From NCBI RefSeq assembly GCF_900111035.1, contig NZ_FOFU01000003.1:248001-312000 (forward strand): DNA of 64,000 bases, read 5' to 3'. Shown piece by piece: positions 60,162 through 64,000 of this stretch. A model generated the notes under the pieces. That model worked only from the letters and a program-made list of their open reading frames with translations, had not been told where the DNA came from and searched no databases. Origin of the DNA: Treponema bryantii (GTDB lineage Bacteria > Spirochaetota > Spirochaetia > Treponematales > Treponemataceae). A program made the position numbers and the translations under genes. Positions within the stretch are counted from its first letter, which is position 1, and the number at the start of each line of letters is the position of its first letter.

Positions 60162-61934
60162 GTGATAAAAACTTTTTGGGGTAAAACTGGAGTTCTCATA
60201 TTGCTGGCTGCTTTTATTATAAGCAGTCCGGTTTTTTCTGCTTCAAAAAAGAAGAAGAAAAATAAAGAACCTGAACCGGAAAAGATTGAAACTTCCGCTG
60301 AAACTCAAACCGAAATAGATGATACTTCATATTCAATTAAACTTCCTACAGGAAAAAATCAGAGAGATTATTTTGCTAAGGTTAATCCTGATGTGTTGAA
60401 TGGTGTTCAGAACGGCAGCCCTGAATCTATTCGTGAGGCTATGGCACTTATGCGCCAGAAGGGCAGTGAATACGAAGAATGCGAAAAGGTGCTTGCTGTA
60501 GTTTCTGCAGAAATCATGAAACTGGTATGGCCTTCTGAAAAGATTACCTGGGATATTCCTGTAGTTTCAGATGAAAATCCTTATACTGGTGCAATCAGTT
60601 CTGTTAAACAGGGTGTTTTTGATTCAAGTACCGGTAATGTTGATTTCCTTACTATTCTCTTACCTGCACTTGTAATTGTAAATAGAGCTTCTGATAATTC
60701 AATTTATGAGCCATGTGAAAATGCATTGACTTCAGCTCTTGCTCTTCAGCCGGATTCTGTTCTTGCAAACTATCTGATGGCTATGCTCTGTGAGAGACAG
60801 GGAAATTTTGCAAAGGCAGAAAATAATCTTGCGGCTGCTTATGCAGGTTCTCCAAAGACGACAGAAATAAATCTTGCATATTCGAGAATATTACGTGCAA
60901 ATGGAAAACTGACAGATGCATCAAAAATCTTAAATACAGTTGATAATTCATCAAATGATTTAGCCGTGCTAAAGCAGAATGCATATATTTCTTTTGATGC
61001 GGGTGATTATGACGCTGCAGAGTTGTATGTTGCAAGAGTAATTCAGCAGACTCCTAATGATCTTGAGTTCCTGCTTTTCCGTGCAAAGATTCTTGTTGAA
61101 AAGAAAGATTATATTCATGCTGTTTCTTTGCTTGATGTTTATGCTAGACAAGACAGTAATTCTATAGATTATCTTGTTCTTCGTGCACGCGTTCAGCTTG
61201 ACTGGAGTAAAAATACAGCAGCCGCTTCTGAGACTGTAGAAAAGGCACTTCAGATGTATCCGGATAATGTTGATGCCCTTATGTTTGCAGCCCGCATTTC
61301 TTCAGAAACTGATTCTCCTGTTGCCGGCAAATATGCAGATGAACTTGCTGCCCGTGTGCTTGAGAAAAAGCCTGGAAATCAGGAAGCAATGACTTATGCA
61401 CTGGACGGTCTTATTCACCGTGAAAACTGGCAGGAAGCCTATAAGGCAAGTAAGAATCTTATTTCTCTGGGAAATGTAAGTTCTACTGTTGTTGATAAGT
61501 ATGTCACAGTCTGTATAAAGCTTGGAAAATATAATGAAGCTTATGAATTTGCAAAAGCCCGCTATGATGCAAATCCATCAGATGAAGTTCTGCTTGAAGC
61601 CTATATCCTCGCTTACAGCAAGGTAGGTAACAGAGATGCTGTCATTAAGTATATTGATTCAATGATGAACAGTTCGTCTTCAAAAGTAAAAAGTTACCTT
61701 TATTATAGAAGAAGTTTTCTCCAGCTTACAGAAGAAAAATCCCTTGCAGATCTTCGTTCAAGTCTGATTGCAAATCCTCGTAACAGCGATGCACTTTTCC
61801 GTCTGTACGAACTTTATTATGCAAAGAAAGATTACCGTAAGGCACAGTATTATCTGCGTCAGGTAGTTGCCATAAATCCTAATGATTCTTCTATTAAAAA
61901 GCTGAACGAAGCTTTAACAAAACTCATTCAATAA
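60162..61934 (+). CDS. exported TPR protein
   Basis: This 590-residue protein starts with GTG; the signal peptide is KTGVLILLAAFIISSPVFSAS, followed by a lysine-rich stretch. From about residue 175 to the end are many TPR units (for example ALQPDSVLANYLMAMLCERQG, AELYVARVIQQTPNDLEFLLFRAKIL, AQYYLRQVVAINPNDSSIKKL). Such superhelices usually scaffold envelope complexes. No partner is evident. Codon use matches neighbouring genes. Confidence 0.82.
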   Translation: MIKTFWGKTGVLILLAAFIISSPVFSASKKKKKNKEPEPEKIETSAETQTEIDDTSYSIKLPTGKNQRDYFAKVNPDVLNGVQNGSPESIREAMALMRQKGSEYEECEKVLAVVSAEIMKLVWPSEKITWDIPVVSDENPYTGAISSVKQGVFDSSTGNVDFLTILLPALVIVNRASDNSIYEPCENALTSALALQPDSVLANYLMAMLCERQGNFAKAENNLAAAYAGSPKTTEINLAYSRILRANGKLTDASKILNTVDNSSNDLAVLKQNAYISFDAGDYDAAELYVARVIQQTPNDLEFLLFRAKILVEKKDYIHAVSLLDVYARQDSNSIDYLVLRARVQLDWSKNTAAASETVEKALQMYPDNVDALMFAARISSETDSPVAGKYADELAARVLEKKPGNQEAMTYALDGLIHRENWQEAYKASKNLISLGNVSSTVVDKYVTVCIKLGKYNEAYEFAKARYDANPSDEVLLEAYILAYSKVGNRDAVIKYIDSMMNSSSSKVKSYLYYRRSFLQLTEEKSLADLRSSLIANPRNSDALFRLYELYYAKKDYRKAQYYLRQVVAINPNDSSIKKLNEALTKLIQ

Positions 61935-61972
61935 CGTATAAAAATCACTTCTTTTAATGGGAAATTTTACCA

Positions 61973-62001
61973 TTGATTTGTAGAATAAATCGTGTTATAA
62001 T
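61973..62001 (+). promoter_or_regulatory. promoter of yajC-secD
   Basis: TTGATT (61973-61978), 17 nt, TATAAT (61996-62001). The leader is about 43 nt. Confidence 0.7.
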
Positions 62002-62050
62002 TTTTAGACTGATTTCATAATCAGATTTTAAAAACAGGATGGAAACTCAT

Positions 62051-62476
62051 ATGTCATTTATCCCATTTTTACAGGCAGGAGCAGCAGGCAGCGCTTCTAC
62101 ATCATCGTCACTTGTAGGCAGCCTTCTTCCTTTTCTGCTTATTATCGTTATTTTTTATCTCTTTTTGATTCGTCCACAGAACAAAAAGCAGAAAGAAACT
62201 CAAAAAATGCTTGATGCATTGAAGAAGGGTGACAAAGTAATCACAATTGGAGGAATCCACGGAACTGTATCTTCTGTTAAAGAGAATACTGTAATCGTAA
62301 AAGTTGATGATGACTGTAAACTTGAATTCAACCGCACAGCAATTTCTTCTGTAGAACTTACTGAAGAAGAAAAAGCAAAACTTGCTGAAGAAGCAAAAAA
62401 CAAAAAACTTTTCAAAGGTAAAAAATCTTCAGATCTTGAAAAGGCAAAAAAAGCTGAAGACGCTGAAGAAAAATAA
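62051..62476 (+). CDS. yajC: preprotein translocase accessory subunit YajC
   Basis: This protein of about 141 residues has one N-terminal membrane helix (LVGSLLPFLLIIVIFYLFLI) followed by the family motif RPQNKKQKETQKMLDALKKGDKVITIGGIHGTV. A lysine/glutamate-rich cytoplasmic tail is longer than in E. coli YajC (110 residues). It associates with SecDF in the Sec holotranslocon. The ATG at 62051 is preferred: AGGATGGA lies upstream, whereas the in-frame ATG at 62039 has its AGG directly against the start. secD follows 21 nt later. Confidence 0.95.
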   Translation: MSFIPFLQAGAAGSASTSSSLVGSLLPFLLIIVIFYLFLIRPQNKKQKETQKMLDALKKGDKVITIGGIHGTVSSVKENTVIVKVDDDCKLEFNRTAISSVELTEEEKAKLAEEAKNKKLFKGKKSSDLEKAKKAEDAEEK

Positions 62477-62497
62477 ATAATTGGAGTTTATAATAAA

Positions 62498-64000
62498 ATG
62501 AACAAGAGAACTCGTTTATTGGTTCTGCTGGCTGTTTTAGCTCTTTGTTTCGTTTTCCTCTGGCCTTCAATCAGCTGGTATGGAAGAACACCAAAGGAAA
62601 TGCAGCAGCTTGCTTTAGGTTCAACAGAAAATATTAAGAATTATGCTGAACTCAAAGCCGCAGAAGATGTACGCGCAATTAAAAAAATGGATTTGTCAGC
62701 AACACTTACTGACGAATATGCTTGGCTTAAGAAAGATGTAAACAAGAGATACAAGACTCTTGATAAGAAAGCTCCTGCAGAGCTTACATGGAAAGATGTT
62801 CTTTCTGCTTATGACAGTGAACTTGACTTTTTGACTGTTTTCCAGACTCGTTATCGCGAGCAGATTCTTAAAGCTAAAAAGTATTATGAAAATTCTGTAA
62901 AGCTTGGACTTGACCTCTCAGGTGGTATGAATATTATCGTAAAGGCTGATCTTGATGCAGCTCTTGCTTCTATGGGTGATGCAGTTGCTTCAGAAAATGC
63001 ATCTGATTTCAAGAAAGAAGCAATGGCTAATGCTATTGAAAACCTTTCAAGCCGTATCGACAAGTTTGGTCTTACTTCTCCTGTTATCCGCCAGCAGGGC
63101 GATGACAGAATCTACATCGAAATTCCTGGTGCTGCTCAGGCAGACGCAATCAATACATTGATTATGGGTAAGGGTATTTTGAACTTCCGTCTCGTTGATA
63201 CAGAAGCAACAAATGCCTTCAAAGCATACTATGCTCAGAACCCTGCAAATACCTTCAATGCTCTTGGCGAATTGATGGACCCATCTGTAATTCCTGATGA
63301 CTGCGAAGTTTTCGGAGAATATAGAAAAGATGAATATGGTCTTGATGAACGCTATGACTGGGTTGTTGTAAAGAAGGAAATCGCTCTCGATGGTCAGCAT
63401 GTTAAATCTGCTATCGTTGGTTCAGATGAATTCACAAACCAGCCTGAGGTTCACTTCAACCTCGACAGCGAAGGTGCTGTAATTTTTGGTGATTTCACAG
63501 GTGCTCATGTTGGTGATAATCTTGCAATCGTAAGTGATAACAAGGTTAAATCTAACGCTCGTATTCAGACAGCTATCACAGGTGGTTCAGTATCACTTTC
63601 TGGTGGTTTCAGCTACGAAGAAGCAGACAATATTAAGAAGGTTCTTCAGACAGCCTGGCTTAACGTTCCTCTCGAGGTAGAAAGTCAGCAGGTTATCGGA
63701 GCTTCACTTGGTGAAGATTCAATCCGTGCTGGTGCAAAGGCTATCCTTCTTGGTCTTGGTCTCATCCTTATCTTCATGTTGATTTACTACAAGGCTTCTG
63801 GTATTAACGCTGTTGTTGCACAGGTTTTGAACCTCTTTATGATGTTCTCTATCCTTTCTGCTTTCAACCTTACTCTTACACTTTCATCAATTGCCGGTAT
63901 GATTCTTACAATCGGTATGGCCGTTGATGCTAACGTACTTATTTTTGAACGTATCAAAGAAGAGCTTCGTCAGGGTAAGAGCCGTCCAGCTGCTATTGCA
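62498..64000 (+). CDS. secD: protein translocase subunit SecD (3' end outside window)
   Basis: The frame runs 501 codons from the ATG at 62498 (TTGGAG upstream) to the window edge without a stop. A first membrane helix (LLVLLAVLALCFVFLWPSI) is followed by the P1 region with GLDLSGGMNIIVKADLD, IENLSSRIDKFGLTSPVIRQQGDDRIYIEIPG and GKGILNFRLVD. RND-type helices begin at about residue 405, with MAVDANVLIFERIKEEL, the conserved SecD proton-pathway segment. SecD uses the proton motive force to pull exported proteins through SecYEG. secF probably follows or is fused. Confidence 0.96.
   Translation, partial: MNKRTRLLVLLAVLALCFVFLWPSISWYGRTPKEMQQLALGSTENIKNYAELKAAEDVRAIKKMDLSATLTDEYAWLKKDVNKRYKTLDKKAPAELTWKDVLSAYDSELDFLTVFQTRYREQILKAKKYYENSVKLGLDLSGGMNIIVKADLDAALASMGDAVASENASDFKKEAMANAIENLSSRIDKFGLTSPVIRQQGDDRIYIEIPGAAQADAINTLIMGKGILNFRLVDTEATNAFKAYYAQNPANTFNALGELMDPSVIPDDCEVFGEYRKDEYGLDERYDWVVVKKEIALDGQHVKSAIVGSDEFTNQPEVHFNLDSEGAVIFGDFTGAHVGDNLAIVSDNKVKSNARIQTAITGGSVSLSGGFSYEEADNIKKVLQTAWLNVPLEVESQQVIGASLGEDSIRAGAKAILLGLGLILIFMLIYYKASGINAVVAQVLNLFMMFSILSAFNLTLTLSSIAGMILTIGMAVDANVLIFERIKEELRQGKSRPAAIA

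Noticed and set aside
1-64000. CRISPR arrays, prophage, insertion sequences or toxin-antitoxin pairs
   Set aside because: No regularly spaced direct repeats, transposase, integrase or phage genes were found; the only repeats are the small palindromic elements listed.

Overview
The window looks like chromosomal DNA of a spirochaete, most likely a saccharolytic gut or rumen Treponema. This is inferred from gene content, not from a marker gene. The supporting genes are flagellar (fliS, a FlgN-like chaperone) and chemotactic (cheR, cheB), two OmpA-type proteins, an Mla/Mce lipid transporter, many TPR lipoproteins, and enzymes for plant-derived sugars (GH120 beta-xylosidase, GH3 beta-glucosidase, amylomaltase, KDPG aldolase and KDG kinase). 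Base composition is moderately AT-rich. I see no prophage, transposase, CRISPR array, rRNA or plasmid genes. The accessory-looking material is a set of small palindromic repeats.

Layout. 1-9 kb: the end of an OmpA gene, 5-formyl-THF cyclo-ligase, tRNA-Asn, a 430-bp stretch holding two different structured repeats, flavin reductase, kdgA-kdgK, cheR-cheB, a small membrane protein, a TPR protein, a polyprenyl synthase, then an AT-rich DnaA-box cluster with a parS-like palindrome (possible origin), and a STAS/zinc-ribbon protein. 9-20 kb: two unrecognised membrane proteins, coaE-polA, GH120, a SulP transporter and malQ. 20-33 kb: recC-recB-recD, an FtsH-like AAA protein without a protease domain, and an ABC-F ATPase carrying two in-frame palindromic elements. 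33-44 kb: a secreted M16 peptidase pair plus a secreted nuclease behind a strong promoter/operator, mlaE-mlaF-mlaD-lipoprotein, GH3, and fliS-flgN with a sigma-28-like promoter. 44-57 kb: ftsH, lolA-like, rodZ-like, rimO, and two paralogous cytosolic sugar-binding-fold/GGDEF diguanylate cyclases flanking pcrA. 55-64 kb: an OmpA protein, a LysM lytic transglycosylase, TPR proteins, and yajC-secD, which runs off the end.

How the genes work together. The enzyme set suggests uptake and intracellular breakdown of xylo-, gluco- and malto-oligosaccharides, with 2-keto-3-deoxygluconate entering glycolysis through kdgK/kdgA. The M16 pair and nuclease suggest scavenging of peptides and nucleic acids. 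CheR/CheB, the flagellar chaperones and the two c-di-GMP synthases link nutrient sensing to motility. LolA, Mla, OmpA, YajC/SecD and the lytic transglycosylase maintain a diderm envelope.

Striking features: (1) a roughly 80-bp GC-rich palindromic element, open in all six frames, found intergenically and twice, in opposite orientations, inside one ABC-F gene, with a related piece in the polA linker; (2) several genes whose best -10 box lies only 6-8 nt before the ATG with no Shine-Dalgarno, implying leaderless mRNAs; (3) four convergent gene pairs that share the tetranucleotide of their stop codons; (4) a 17-bp perfect operator-like palindrome on the M16 promoter.
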